Notes: a model not told the origin generated them from the sequence alone. DNA of 64,000 bases from Bacteroidales bacterium (GCA_017454905.1 JAFTCB010000038.1:1-64000), one strand, 5' to 3'; shown: positions 25,485-34,251, counted from the first letter of the stretch. Numbers and translations: made by a program.

Positions 25485-25862
25485 ATGTCCTACAAGATCG
25501 CTCCCGAAGGGGGAAATGAGTGCCTGGAATGCGGGAAAGAATTCTATGGCAGGAAAGACAAGCAGTTCTGCAGTCTCGGCTGTAAAAACAAATGGCACAA
25601 CCGGGTGATCCAGGAGCGCCGGCACATGCGGATGGAGATCGTCGCGGTCCTTACCAAGAACTACGAGGTCCTCGACGCGCTCCTGAAAGACCAGCGGATG
25701 TCGGCGGAACTCCCGGAATTGGAAAAAGCCGGATTCAATCCGGCTTTTGTCACAGGTCATCGCAAGGGGTGGTACCGGCACGACGAATATGCGTGCTTCG
25801 ATATCTGGTACTACCGCTCGGCTACGAGGATTTTCAACGTGCGGAGGAAGGTTTCCGATTGA
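25485..25862 (+). CDS. DUF2116-like zinc-ribbon protein
   Basis: A 125-residue soluble protein. Near the N-terminus CLECGKEF and FCSLGCKNKWHN form a four-cysteine zinc ribbon like that in DUF2116 proteins, followed by a helical segment (VIQERRHMRMEIVAVLTKNYEVL) and a C-terminal domain rich in aromatic residues (KGWYRHDEYACFDIWYY). An in-frame ATG at 25416 would add 23 residues with another C-x2-C (ECPSCKKK), which might be part of the fold, so the start is uncertain. Family members are small conserved Bacteroidetes proteins of unknown role. The last 29 nt overlap the convergent nucleotidase gene. Confidence 0.75.
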   Translation: MSYKIAPEGGNECLECGKEFYGRKDKQFCSLGCKNKWHNRVIQERRHMRMEIVAVLTKNYEVLDALLKDQRMSAELPELEKAGFNPAFVTGHRKGWYRHDEYACFDIWYYRSATRIFNVRRKVSD

Positions 25863-26667
25863 CGAGGATCTCGCCCATCTCCACACCCCAGCATCCGTCC
25901 GTGATGATGGGGACCTTCTTGCCGCGGGCATTGTCCACGTAAAGGAGGTCTTCCACGAAGGTGTGCGTATGGCCGCCGACCACCAGGTCCACCCAGCGGG
26001 TCGCCGGGACGATGATCTGGTCCTGGTCGTAGCCGGCGTGGGACAGGAGGATGATCATGTCGCACTTCTCCTGTTCGTGGAGATAATCCGCCCACTTGTT
26101 GGTCACCTCGATATTGTCCAGCTGCTGGAGCCGGGAAGCGATGGTCTTGGTCACGCTGGTGGAGATGTCAGATTCCAGGCCGATGATGCCGATCTTCATG
26201 CCGCCCCGCTCGAGGATGGCGTAAGGCTTCACAACATCGCCGAGCTCATAGGGAGAGAGGTCGAGGTTGGCGCAGACGAAGAGCGTCCCCGATTTGACAG
26301 ACTTGATCCGGGCCGTGAGGGCCTCGATGCCGTTGTCGAATTCGTGGTTGCCCAGCGTCACGCAGTCATAACCCAGGTCATCGATGATCATGGGCTCCAT
26401 GCGGCCTTCCAGCTCGGAGAAGTAGGAAGTTCCCTGGCTGAAATCGCCGGCATGCAGGAGCAGGACGCGGTCCTTGCCGTAGACGGCGCGGACAGAATCC
26501 ACGAAAGCCGCACGCTCGGTCACGCCGCCCAGTCCGTCATACTGGCCGCCGCGGACAGGTTCGAAGTGGCTGTGGGTATCGTTGGTATGCAGGATCACCA
26601 GCTTGGGCTGCTGGCAGGCGCAGACGGCCAGTGCGGCCGCCGCGAGAATGATCAGGACTCTTCTCAT
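25834..26667 (-). CDS. 5'-nucleotidase-type metallophosphoesterase lipoprotein (catalytic half)
   Basis: A 277-residue lipoprotein (lipobox AVCAC). It has the calcineurin-like metal motifs in order: HTNDTHSHF, HAGDFSQG, LGNHEFDNG and, near the end, LLSHAGYD and VVGGHTHTF. These are the N-terminal catalytic domain of UshA-type 5'-nucleotidases, which hydrolyse nucleotides or nucleotide sugars in the periplasm. The C-terminal substrate-binding domain is missing and is instead encoded by the preceding gene. The ATGA overlap of the two (26664-26667) shows coupled translation. The 3' end overlaps the convergent zinc-ribbon gene. Confidence 0.92.
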   Translation of the reverse strand: MRRVLIILAAAALAVCACQQPKLVILHTNDTHSHFEPVRGGQYDGLGGVTERAAFVDSVRAVYGKDRVLLLHAGDFSQGTSYFSELEGRMEPMIIDDLGYDCVTLGNHEFDNGIEALTARIKSVKSGTLFVCANLDLSPYELGDVVKPYAILERGGMKIGIIGLESDISTSVTKTIASRLQQLDNIEVTNKWADYLHEQEKCDMIILLSHAGYDQDQIIVPATRWVDLVVGGHTHTFVEDLLYVDNARGKKVPIITDGCWGVEMGEILVNRKPSSAR

Positions 26668-27515
26668 TGCTGTTCCTCCCGGTTTTTGATAACTACGCGC
26701 CCGTCGGTCTGATAGGCGATGGGCTTGCCGGACGCCGTCAGGCTGCGGACATAAGGCAGCATCGCGTCGATGATGGTCTGGTCCGTGACAATCAGTTCCT
26801 TGGCATTCTTGCCGATGGTCAGGCCGTCGCCGCCGTCCAGCAGGAAGTCGTTGGTGGCCACGCCGTAGGTCTTCTTCGGATCGAGCCGCTTGCCGCCGAT
26901 CAGCACGGATTCGACCTTGTCGCCGTCCACGACGAGCTTCACCCCGCCCAGGACCTGGACGCGGGTCTTGGCCATGTAGTCGAAGATCGCCTGCAGGTCG
27001 CTGCCCTTCAGGGCCACATAGCACAGATAGTTCTTGAACGGGAACATGGACAGCAGGTCGTCCAGGATCACGTCGCCCTCGGGCATGTCGATGCGGATGC
27101 CGCCGAAGTTGGTGATGCCCACGTCCACTTTGCGCTTGGTGAGCCGCGCCACGTCGACCATCATCTCATCCACGAGCCAGTTGGAGATTTCGCTTTCCGG
27201 ATCGTGCCGGACCATGGCGACGGGTGCATGGCCGATGACCTCCTTGACGCGGGCCATCTCTCCCTGCACCCCGATCATGTCGGCCGCAGCAGCGTAGGTC
27301 GCACTTCCCTTCGGGAACGCTTTCCCGTTGGGAGCGGTATAGGTATCGCCCTCCACCGTGCCCAGGGCCTGGGCAACGTTGGTGGCATTGGGGACGGTTA
27401 CACCGGTCCGGCGCCCGTCCATGCGGTGTCTCTCCCACGAATACTCATATTCGTATTGGCAGGAGCAGGCCAGCAGCGCCGTCGCCGCCAGCAGGATCAG
27501 CTTTGTCTGAACCAT
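26664..27515 (-). CDS. 5'-nucleotidase C-terminal-domain lipoprotein
   Basis: A 283-residue lipoprotein (lipobox LLACSC, ATG at 27515; an in-frame GTG at 27521 is also possible). It corresponds to the C-terminal 5_nucleotid_C domain: SNWLVDEMM, VGITNFGGIR, DLLSMFPFKNYL and TYGVATNDFLLDGGDG are the conserved stretches that bind the nucleotide base. Encoding this half separately and upstream of the metallophosphatase is a split arrangement seen in Bacteroidales. The gene overlaps the 3' end of the ABC permease gene by 19 nt, so it probably belongs to the same operon. Confidence 0.92.
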   Translation of the reverse strand: MVQTKLILLAATALLACSCQYEYEYSWERHRMDGRRTGVTVPNATNVAQALGTVEGDTYTAPNGKAFPKGSATYAAAADMIGVQGEMARVKEVIGHAPVAMVRHDPESEISNWLVDEMMVDVARLTKRKVDVGITNFGGIRIDMPEGDVILDDLLSMFPFKNYLCYVALKGSDLQAIFDYMAKTRVQVLGGVKLVVDGDKVESVLIGGKRLDPKKTYGVATNDFLLDGGDGLTIGKNAKELIVTDQTIIDAMLPYVRSLTASGKPIAYQTDGRVVIKNREEQQ

Positions 27516-28852
27516 TTCCACAGATCTTTCCAGGTTGATTTCTTGCCGAACATCAGGATGCCGACCTTGTAGATCTTGGCCGATGCCCAGGCGAATATGA
27601 CAAATGTAATGATCAGCAGCACGACGGAGAGGATGATCTCCCAGGCCGGCACGCCGAAAGGCAGGCGCGAGATCATCACGATCGGCGAGGTGAAGGGGAT
27701 GATGGATCCCCAGAATGCGATCGAACTGTCCGGCGCGCGGAAGGCATACAGGGCGATGATGTAAGCCAGCATCAGCGGGATGGTCAGCGGCAGCTGCAGC
27801 TGCTGCGTATCGCCCTCATTCTCCACGGCGGAGCCGATGGCGGCGAACATCGATGCGTACAGCAGGTAGCCGAAGATGAAGTAGATCAGGAACAGGCCGA
27901 TCAACTGGCCGTAAGGCAGGTTGCGCAGGGTGCTGAGCACGACGGAGAGTTCGCTTTCGTCGCTCAGCTGGGCCGTCATGGCATCCAGCTGCTCCGCATC
28001 CACGCCGCTCATCGAAGTGACCATCTCCGAGGGGTTCTGGCCGCCAAGCTTGTCGAAACCGATGGCTGCGCCGCCGATGCCGATGATGGCGGCAGAGAGC
28101 ACCAGCCACAGCAGGAACTGCGTCAGAGCCACCAGGGCGATGCCGATGATCTTGCCGAACATCAGCTCGGTCGCCTTGACGGAACTGACCAGCACCTCGA
28201 CCACGCGGCTGGCCTTCTCCTCGATCACCGCGCTCATGACCATGCCGCCGAAGAGGGTGATGAACAGGAAAAGGAAGATGCCGAGGATCATCGACAGGAT
28301 CGAATAGACCCCGGCCTCGGAAATCTTCTCCTCACCGTCCTCGCCCAGCGTGTAGGAACGCATGTGGACATTGGCCTTGACATCCTTGAGGATCTGGTCC
28401 AGGCCCTCGATATGATAGGAAGCGATGCGGTAATCCTCCACGGCCCGGTTGATGCGGCTGTTGACGTTGTCGGTCAGCTCCATCCCGAAAGGTTTCGGGG
28501 AATAGAGGTCGGCCGATACGGTCTTCTCCAGCGAATCCAGCGGACCGATGGAGAGTACGCCGTCGAGACTCATTACCGATAGGTTGTTCTTGACGCTGTC
28601 CAGCGGCATGGCGCTGAAATCCTGGAAGGAAATCGTCTCGGAATCCGTCAGATACGGGAGGACGATGCCGGAGCGGTCCACCACGGCGATGGCCTTGGTC
28701 TTCTCCTTGGTGTTCATCACGGCGACCATGATGCCGATGGTCAGGCCGGCCACCAGGATGGGGACGAGAAGCGTCGTCCAGATAAAACTCTTTTTCTTGA
28801 CCTTGTTGAGGTACTCGCGGCTGATGATGATGCCGATTGTTTTCCAATTCAT
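27497..28852 (-). CDS. ABC-2 family exporter permease (NatB-like)
   Basis: A 451-residue membrane protein. One helix is near residues 25-48, then a large extracytoplasmic domain (about 50-180), then five or six helices from about 180 to 440. The motif EEKASRVVEVLVSS after the second helix is the hallmark of NatB/ABC-2 permeases. Its partner ATPase gene lies 3 nt upstream. NatAB-type systems export sodium or small molecules, but assignments in Bacteroidetes are loose. The 3' end overlaps the nucleotidase gene. Confidence 0.9.
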   Translation of the reverse strand: MNWKTIGIIISREYLNKVKKKSFIWTTLLVPILVAGLTIGIMVAVMNTKEKTKAIAVVDRSGIVLPYLTDSETISFQDFSAMPLDSVKNNLSVMSLDGVLSIGPLDSLEKTVSADLYSPKPFGMELTDNVNSRINRAVEDYRIASYHIEGLDQILKDVKANVHMRSYTLGEDGEEKISEAGVYSILSMILGIFLFLFITLFGGMVMSAVIEEKASRVVEVLVSSVKATELMFGKIIGIALVALTQFLLWLVLSAAIIGIGGAAIGFDKLGGQNPSEMVTSMSGVDAEQLDAMTAQLSDESELSVVLSTLRNLPYGQLIGLFLIYFIFGYLLYASMFAAIGSAVENEGDTQQLQLPLTIPLMLAYIIALYAFRAPDSSIAFWGSIIPFTSPIVMISRLPFGVPAWEIILSVVLLIITFVIFAWASAKIYKVGILMFGKKSTWKDLWKWFRQS

Positions 28853-28855
28853 AGC

Positions 28856-29716
28856 CTATTCCTCCCCTTCCGTTACAAGTTTGATGAAAATGTCGTTCAT
28901 GCGCGGCATCAGCTCCTTGTAGGAGTTGATCTGCACGCCCTCCTTCTCCAGGAAGGTGCGCAAGGTCGAGGTGCCGTCGGTCTCGCGCGGGAGCACCTCC
29001 GTATGGCGCCCTTCCGCATCGGTCCAGACCAGTTCGACATTATTGTTGCCATAGTCGCGGCGGATCTGCTCCACGCCGCCGGTGATGACCAGCCGGGACT
29101 TGTTGATCAGGGCGATGTCGTCACACAGTTCCTCCACGGATTCCATGTTGTGGGTGGAGAGGATGATGGTGGCGCCTTCTTCCTTGAGCCGCAGGATCTC
29201 CTGGCGGATCAGTTCGGCGTTGACCGGGTCGAAGCCGGAGAAAGGCTCGTCGAGGATCATCAGCGAGGGCTTGTGGACCACCGTAGTGATGAACTGGAGC
29301 TTCTGGGCCATGCCCTTGGAGAGCTCCTCCACCTTCTTGTCCCACCAGGACTGGATGCCGAAACGGACAAACCACTCTTTGAGGGCCTGCTGGGCGTCGC
29401 GGGTGGACATGCCCTTGAGGCGGGCGAGGTACATCGCCTGCTCGCCGACCTTCATCTTGCGGTACAGGCCGCGCTCCTCGGGCATGTATCCGATCTTCTC
29501 GACATCCGCCTGCGTGATCGGGCGGCCGTTGAACCACACCTCGCCGTCCGTGGGGATGGTGATGCGGTTGATGATGCGGATCAGGGTCGTCTTGCCGGCG
29601 CCGTTCGGACCGAGCAGACCGAAGATCCGTCCCTCCGGAATCTCGAGGCTGACGTGGTCGAGAGCCACTTTCTCCCCGAAATTCTTGCAAACGTTCTTAC
29701 ATTCTATGATTGCCAT
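28856..29716 (-). CDS. ABC transporter ATP-binding protein (NatA-like)
   Basis: A 286-residue ATPase. Walker A is GPNGAGKTT (about residues 35-43), the signature region is ELSKGMAQKLQ, Walker B is LMILDEPFSGFD, and the H-loop is STHNME. The C-terminal about 70 residues are the DUF4162-like extension typical of NatA/CcmA-type exporters (VEQIRRDYGNNNVEL). It pairs with the permease gene that follows after 3 nt. The gap upstream (29717-29760) holds no clear promoter. Confidence 0.94.
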   Translation of the reverse strand: MAIIECKNVCKNFGEKVALDHVSLEIPEGRIFGLLGPNGAGKTTLIRIINRITIPTDGEVWFNGRPITQADVEKIGYMPEERGLYRKMKVGEQAMYLARLKGMSTRDAQQALKEWFVRFGIQSWWDKKVEELSKGMAQKLQFITTVVHKPSLMILDEPFSGFDPVNAELIRQEILRLKEEGATIILSTHNMESVEELCDDIALINKSRLVITGGVEQIRRDYGNNNVELVWTDAEGRHTEVLPRETDGTSTLRTFLEKEGVQINSYKELMPRMNDIFIKLVTEGEE

Positions 29717-29760
29717 AATTAAAGCGTTAGGCGTAATACACTAAAATCGCGTAAAGGTAC

Positions 29761-29789
29761 AAAAAAATCGCCTCATGCGAGGCGATTTT
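29761..29789 (-). terminator. Terminator after the GH51 gene
   Basis: Perfect arms AAAATCGCCTC (29764-29774) and GAGGCGATTTT (29779-29789) around ATGC, with a further run of A on the left that gives a leftward T-run of seven. It ends the GH51 transcript and separates it from the ABC operon. Confidence 0.85.
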
Positions 29790-29813
29790 ATATCAGAAAA
29801 TGTCAATTCCGTA

Positions 29814-31361
29814 TCATTTGGCGGCGATGGCCACGACGCAGCACGGAGGCAGGGTCACTTCCAGGCCCGCCTTGGTAATCTTGTAGTCCTTGAAGGCGAC
29901 CGGCTTCACAAGGTCGGCCTTGCCGAAATCGTTGTAGTCATGGACGTCCCCGGAGGTCAACACGCGGGCGGAGAGGATGTTCTTCACGCCGGCCTCGTCG
30001 AAGGTCACAAGGACCTTCTTGGCCTTCTTGAGGTCCGTGTTGACCAGCGAGATATGCATCTGCCCGTCCTTGCGGGAGACGGTCGCATCCACTTCGGGCA
30101 CCGCGCACTTGCGTTCGGTCTTGACATGGGCGGTCATCACCTCGGAGTCGAGGAATTCGGCGTTCTGGTGGACATTGTACATCTCGAAGACGTGGTAGGT
30201 CGGCGTGAGGACCATCTGGGTCTCGTTGGTCAGGATCATGGACTGCAGGACGTTGACCACCTGGGCGATGTTCGCCATCTTGAGCCGGCGGGTGTACTTG
30301 TGGAAGATATCGAAGTTGAGCGCGGCGATGATGGCGTCACGCATGGTATTCTGCTGATAGAGGTGGCCCGGATTGGTGCCCGGCTCCACGTCGAACCAGG
30401 TGCCCCACTCGTCGAGCAGGAGCGCCACGCGGCCGGACGGATCCAGTTCGTCCATGATCTCGATGTGCTTCTGGAGCACGTCCTCGATCTCGATGGTCTT
30501 GGAGAGGAGCCACCAGTAGTCCTTGTCCGTGAACTTGGTGGCGGAGCCCTTGCTGCCCTGCCATCCGGTGACGGTATAGTAATGCAGCGAAATGCCGTTC
30601 ATCCCCTTGCCGACCAGGTTCTTCATCAGCACGCGGGTCCAGTTGTAGTCGTAATCGGATGCGCCGCTGGCGATCTTGTAGAGGCGGTTGCCCGGCTGGT
30701 TGCGCAGGTAGGTGCCGTAACGGCGGAACAGGTCGCTGTAGTACTCCGGCGTCATGTTGCCGCCGCAGCCCCAGGCCTCGTTGCCGATGCCGAAATATGT
30801 GACCTTCCAGGGTTTCTCGCGCCCGTTTGCGCGGCGCAGGTCGGCCATCGGGGTCTTGGCGTCGGAGGTCATGTACTCGACCCACTTGGCCATCTCCTCG
30901 ACGCTGCCGCTGCCCACGTTGCCGCTGATATAAGGCTCGATGCCCAGCATTTCGCAGAGGTTGAGGAATTCGTGGGTGCCGAAGCTGTTGTCCTCGAGGG
31001 TGCCGCCCCAGTTGTTGTTGGTCAGGTAGCCGCGCTTCTCCTGCGGGCCGATGCCGTCCATCCAGTGGTAGTCGTCGGCGAAGCAGCCGCCCGGCCAGCG
31101 CATCACGGGCACCTTGAGCGCCTTGAGCGCATCGAAGACGTCCTTGCGGTAGCCCTCCACGTTGGGCACGGAGGAGTCCTTGCCCACCCAGAGGCCGCCG
31201 TAGATGCAGCGTCCGAGGTGTTCGGAGAACTGGCCGTAGATCTCGGCCGGAATGGTAACACCGGTGCCGGCGTCGTGGACGCGGACCGTAGCATCCTGGG
31301 CAAACGCGGATGCCGTGGCGAGCAGGCAGCAGCCTGCCAGCAGGGAAAGGAATTTCTTCAT
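29814..31361 (-). CDS. GH51 alpha-L-arabinofuranosidase
   Basis: A 515-residue secreted enzyme with a signal peptide ending at ASAFAQ. I chose the ATG at 31361 (MKKFLS), which starts the signal. The fold is a TIM barrel plus C-terminal beta-sandwich. The acid/base Glu is in FGIGNEAWG and the nucleophile Glu in [26 protein letters not shown] is a family signature. It removes arabinofuranosyl units from arabinan or arabinoxylan. It stands alone, divergent from holA, but fits functionally with the arabinose locus 15 kb away. The 14-bp palindrome at 31384-31397 lies in its promoter region. Confidence 0.95.
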   Translation of the reverse strand: MKKFLSLLAGCCLLATASAFAQDATVRVHDAGTGVTIPAEIYGQFSEHLGRCIYGGLWVGKDSSVPNVEGYRKDVFDALKALKVPVMRWPGGCFADDYHWMDGIGPQEKRGYLTNNNWGGTLEDNSFGTHEFLNLCEMLGIEPYISGNVGSGSVEEMAKWVEYMTSDAKTPMADLRRANGREKPWKVTYFGIGNEAWGCGGNMTPEYYSDLFRRYGTYLRNQPGNRLYKIASGASDYDYNWTRVLMKNLVGKGMNGISLHYYTVTGWQGSKGSATKFTDKDYWWLLSKTIEIEDVLQKHIEIMDELDPSGRVALLLDEWGTWFDVEPGTNPGHLYQQNTMRDAIIAALNFDIFHKYTRRLKMANIAQVVNVLQSMILTNETQMVLTPTYHVFEMYNVHQNAEFLDSEVMTAHVKTERKCAVPEVDATVSRKDGQMHISLVNTDLKKAKKVLVTFDEAGVKNILSARVLTSGDVHDYNDFGKADLVKPVAFKDYKITKAGLEVTLPPCCVVAIAAK

Positions 31362-31383
31362 TCTATGCTTGGATTTGTGGTTG

Positions 31384-31397
31384 CATTTGTACAAATG
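31384..31397. promoter_or_regulatory. Palindrome with divergent promoter boxes (GH51 / holA)
   Basis: CATTTGTACAAATG is a perfect 14-bp palindrome in the 67-bp gap. It overlaps a leftward -7 box TACATTTG (31399-31392) for GH51. A rightward -7 box TAATTTTG (31414-31421) for holA ends 7 nt before its ATG. The palindrome could be an operator on the GH51 side. Confidence 0.45.
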
Positions 31398-31413
31398 TAA
31401 GAATTATTTTGCG

Positions 31414-31421
31414 TAATTTTG
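31414..31421 (+). promoter_or_regulatory. -7 box abutting holA
   Basis: TAATTTTG ends 7 nt before the holA ATG at 31429, so the transcript may be leaderless or nearly so. Confidence 0.5.
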
Positions 31422-31428
31422 TGGAGAT

Positions 31429-32472
31429 ATGGCCAAGAGTTCTGTCAATATCGACGCACAATGTGCGAAAATCCTTTCAGACGTGCAGGCGGGGCGTTTC
31501 AGTCCCGTGTACCTGCTGATGGGCGATGAGCCGTATTACCCCGAGAAAGTATGCGACGCCATCCTGGAGCACTGCATCCCCGAGGAGGAGAAGGACTTCA
31601 ACGAGACCGTCTGCTACGGGTCCGAGGTCACGGCTGCGCAGGTGGTCACGGCCGCCCGCCGCTTCCCGATGATGGCGGAGCGCCAGCTGGTCGTGGTCAA
31701 GGAGGCCCAGCAGATGAAGGGCATCGAGGAACTCGCCTTCTATTGCAACGAACCCCTGGACAGCACGGTGCTCGTGATCCTGATGCACAAGGCCTCCGCC
31801 GACAAGCGCAAGGCCTTCTACAAGGCGGCCCAGAAGGTCGGCACGGTCGTCGATTCCCCCGCCCTGCGGGACTACCAGATTCCCGACTGGATCCACGCCT
31901 ACTACGCCTCCCGCGGCCTGCAGATCGATCCGCAGGCGGCCGTGCTGCTGGGCGAATCGGCGGGCACGGACCTCTCCACCCTGGTCGTCGAGACGGACAA
32001 GCTGACCAAGAACCTCCCGGAAGGGACCACCCGCGTCAGCGTGGCGGACATCGAGCGCAACGTGGGTATCTCGCGGCAGTTCAGCATCTTCGAGCTCACC
32101 AAGGAGCTCTCCTACAAGCATGGCGCGCAAGCGCTGAAAATCGCGGCGCACCTGGGCAACGGGGCCAAGTTCGCAATGCCGATGGCCGTCAGCGCCCTCT
32201 TCACGCATTTCAGCCGCATCCTCAAGTACGGTGCCCTGCTCGCGCGCGGCGGCTACCCTTCGCCGGAGGACAAGGCGCGCGCCCTCGCCGGGGTCAATCC
32301 CTACTTCTACAAGGAATACGATGCGGCCGTCCGCAACTACCCGGTGCGCAAGGCGATGGCGGCCGTCTCCCTGCTCTGCGAATATGACTATCTGGGCAAA
32401 GGCGGCGACGGGGCCCTGGTCACCGACGGCGAACTCCTGGTCGAACTGACAGCAAAAATCCTGAATCTCTGA
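31429..32472 (+). CDS. holA: DNA polymerase III subunit delta
   Basis: A 347-residue clamp-loader subunit. The N-terminal AAA-like domain starts VYLLMGDEPYYPEKVCDAI, followed by the region FPMMAERQLVVVKEAQQMKG typical of HolA. The middle domain contains DLSTLVVETDKL and SVADIERNVGISRQFSIFEL, and the C-terminal collar domain is helical. It opens the sliding clamp during replication. Length and order fit the Bacteroidetes delta subunit. It is monocistronic: a strong terminator overlaps its stop codon. Confidence 0.95.
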   Translation: MAKSSVNIDAQCAKILSDVQAGRFSPVYLLMGDEPYYPEKVCDAILEHCIPEEEKDFNETVCYGSEVTAAQVVTAARRFPMMAERQLVVVKEAQQMKGIEELAFYCNEPLDSTVLVILMHKASADKRKAFYKAAQKVGTVVDSPALRDYQIPDWIHAYYASRGLQIDPQAAVLLGESAGTDLSTLVVETDKLTKNLPEGTTRVSVADIERNVGISRQFSIFELTKELSYKHGAQALKIAAHLGNGAKFAMPMAVSALFTHFSRILKYGALLARGGYPSPEDKARALAGVNPYFYKEYDAAVRNYPVRKAMAAVSLLCEYDYLGKGGDGALVTDGELLVELTAKILNL

Positions 32473-32489
32473 TGAGATTCAGGATTTTT
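32454..32489 (+). terminator. holA terminator overlapping the stop codon
   Basis: A perfect 16-bp stem (32454-32469 with 32474-32489) closes on the 4-nt loop TGAT, which contains the holA stop codon (32470-32472), and is followed by T residues. The last five codons form the left arm. Confidence 0.9.
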
Positions 32490-32493
32490 TAAG

Positions 32494-32514
32494 ATTCCCG
32501 GTCAAACCGGGAAT
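32494..32514. repeat. 27-bp palindromic repeat family, copy 3
   Basis: Arms ATTCCCGG (32494-32501) and CCGGGAAT (32507-32514), 5-nt loop. Read leftward it has the same GTCAT prefix and CT suffix as copies 1 and 2, with G/T and C/A changes that keep the pairing. It lies between the holA terminator and the convergent lipoprotein gene. Confidence 0.75.
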
Positions 32515-32536
32515 GACACGGAACTGGCCGGAAAGC

Positions 32537-33343
32537 CTATTCCAATCCGGGCCAGGTGCCGCGGATATTCTTGCACTGGGTGTAGCAGGAGGGGCAGTTT
32601 GACACTTTATAATACTCTGTATCAAAAGGCTGGAACACCTCGACGCCACGCTGGAAAGAATCCCATCCATGGGCCAGGATATACATATAGGTCACTTCCC
32701 CGCCCATCAGTTCAGCCTCTTTCACGCCGTTCGGGGACATCGTCATCTCCACGGTGTAAGGCTTGTCCGGGGTGTAGGCATTGGTGTTGACGGCGCCCTT
32801 GAGCAGGGCGGCGGCCATGTAGCGCTGGATGTAGGAGTCATTCTCGGGGGCGAACTCCGAAGAGACCAGCTTGGTCTTCAGGATGCGGGTGATGCCGTCG
32901 ACCGTCGCAGAGCCGTTGCACAGCAGTTGCAGGCAGCGGGTACCCATGTCCGCATTGCGGGCATACATCTCGATGGCCATCGGGATCATCGCCGCCGTGC
33001 CGGCGCGGCTCTTGCCCAGCAGGGCATTGTAAACCGCCTCGAATTCCGCATAGTTGGACGGGACATTGGTGAAGGTGACGCTGGCCGTGGGCTGCTTGAA
33101 TTCCCGCGTGGCAGGGTCAATCTCGGAAACGACCGTATAGACATGGGAGCCATAGGTCACGGAGTTGCCATTGACCACGGCGTCCTGCCGGTCCACTGCA
33201 TCCGTGATATCGTTGACCAAACCGTTGATAATCTCCTCTCCGTCTTCACCGGACAGGATATCGCTGATGAATTTGCATCCGGACAGGCTGAATGCCATGC
33301 AGGCAGCCGTCGCGGCAAGGGCCAGGGTCTTGAATCCTTTCAT
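32537..33343 (-). CDS. Hypothetical lipoprotein
   Basis: A 268-residue lipoprotein (lipobox SLSGC, Cys about 23). After an acidic linker (SGEDGEEIINGLVNDITDAVD) comes a domain with ATREFKQPTASVTFTNVPSN, AMIPMAIEMYARNADMG and KPYTVEMTMSPNGVKEAE. I do not recognise the family with confidence. The C-terminus has three close cysteines (CPSCYTQC) that could bind a metal or form disulfides. A good promoter lies upstream (33370-33400), and the gene is monocistronic. Confidence 0.75.
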   Translation of the reverse strand: MKGFKTLALAATAACMAFSLSGCKFISDILSGEDGEEIINGLVNDITDAVDRQDAVVNGNSVTYGSHVYTVVSEIDPATREFKQPTASVTFTNVPSNYAEFEAVYNALLGKSRAGTAAMIPMAIEMYARNADMGTRCLQLLCNGSATVDGITRILKTKLVSSEFAPENDSYIQRYMAAALLKGAVNTNAYTPDKPYTVEMTMSPNGVKEAELMGGEVTYMYILAHGWDSFQRGVEVFQPFDTEYYKVSNCPSCYTQCKNIRGTWPGLE

Positions 33344-33369
33344 AGGTGGCTGAAATTAATTAACATCTG

Positions 33370-33400
33370 TAAATATACAACAGAATTCCCTAAAAGCAAA
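33370..33400 (-). promoter_or_regulatory. Promoter for the 33343 lipoprotein
   Basis: Read leftward, TTTG (33400-33397), 19 bp, then TATATTTA (33377-33370). The -7 box differs from consensus at the last base only. Confidence 0.55.
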
Positions 33401-33420
33401 ACCTTGGGTCCGGCAAACCG

Positions 33421-33451
33421 CAAAAGAGGCCGTCCCGGAGGACGGCCTGGC
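33421..33451 (-). terminator. Terminator hairpin, identical to that at 43732-43762
   Basis: Stem GGCCGTCC/GGACGGCC with loop CGGA. The 31 bp here are identical to those after hpf. Here it follows the orphan 3' end of a TonB-receptor gene, so it looks like the leftover terminator of a deleted gene. Confidence 0.7.
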
Positions 33452-33504
33452 TAAAATGCTACCCGATAGCTGAAGTTCGGCAGGATGGGCAGCAGGGCAA
33501 GTTC
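33450..33504 (-). pseudogene. Orphan 3' end of a TonB-receptor gene (55-bp direct repeat)
   Basis: These 55 bp are identical to 36026-36080, the last 17 codons and stop of the intact receptor (LALLPILPNFSYRVAF). Coding similarity in frame extends a few codons further (RAEFRQE) and then stops. It is a fragment left by duplication or deletion. Confidence 0.75.
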
Positions 33505-33534
33505 TTGCCGGAACTCTGCACGGAGAATCTCAGA

Positions 33535-33962
33535 CTAAATATAATAGTCGTAAAGTTTAGAATACTTTCCATCATAATAAATGGTGAAGTTTTGCTGGTT
33601 GACAACACCTTCCACCCATATCCTTATACGGGAGGCATCTTGTCGAAAGGTCTTTACCTTGAAAGAGTGAATAAACAACGATTCTGCCACCCACTCACAC
33701 ATCAACGCCCAGTCTTCCTTCTGTCCGGCATTCTCCTTAAATTGGAACTCCGCATCCTTTGGAAGAGGGATATCGTTCATGTATTCAGGGAGTTCCTCAT
33801 CATAAAGTGTGATGAAAACCTTTTCAGAACTGCGGTAAACGAATCCGCCCCGCAACGGACATACCAGAGTAGCATCCTTATATATCCCATTCTCCAAAGA
33901 TGCCATTTTCCCACACGAAACAAGGGAAGACAAGGCAAACAACAGTAAAAAAAACGTTTCAT
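33535..33962 (-). pseudogene. Small lipoprotein with a homopolymer frameshift at its start
   Basis: From about 33945 downward one frame encodes a convincing lipoprotein signal (LLLFALSSLVSC) and about 120 further residues (MASLENGIYKD to LYDYYI). The only nearby ATG, at 33962 (ATGAAACGT), is out of frame by one base across a run of eight T (33947-33954 as A). With nine T the product would start MKRFFLLLFALSSLVSC, a perfect lipoprotein signal. So it is either a recent frameshift, a phase-variable start or a sequencing error. The frame remains open upstream into an unrelated remnant, which is not a natural N-terminus. Family not recognised. Confidence 0.65.
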
Positions 33963-34251
33963 TAAGAAGCAAGATTTTTTCTCCAAAATAATAATCAAAT
34001 ATGTCCGATTCACTCAATCCTTTCGTCGCTATTGCTAATTCCCCCGAAGGACAGTCCGGCGTCTCATTAACGAAATCTTTCAAAAAAACTGCCTCTCTTT
34101 TCTGCTGAATCCAGTCGCTCCAGGAGTTGCCGGGGTCCTTTCGGAGTCCTTGGACGCCGTCAGCTGCAGGGGCTTGAAACTGAAGATCGACATAAGGAAA
34201 CCGCTGACCCCTGAACACAAATCCGCCCCCAGTCTCCGCCAGACAAGACAT
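33963..34251 (-). pseudogene. Decayed copy of the subtilase 5' region
   Basis: Read leftward it has a fragment X (about 34085-34200), also found at about 35830-35960, fused to the first about 40 codons of the subtilase propeptide region (DFVNETPDC, DYYFGEKI), also found at about 35630-35740. The fusion point is a CATTAACGAAA direct repeat present twice in the other copy, so it looks like a deletion between short direct repeats. Confidence 0.65.
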
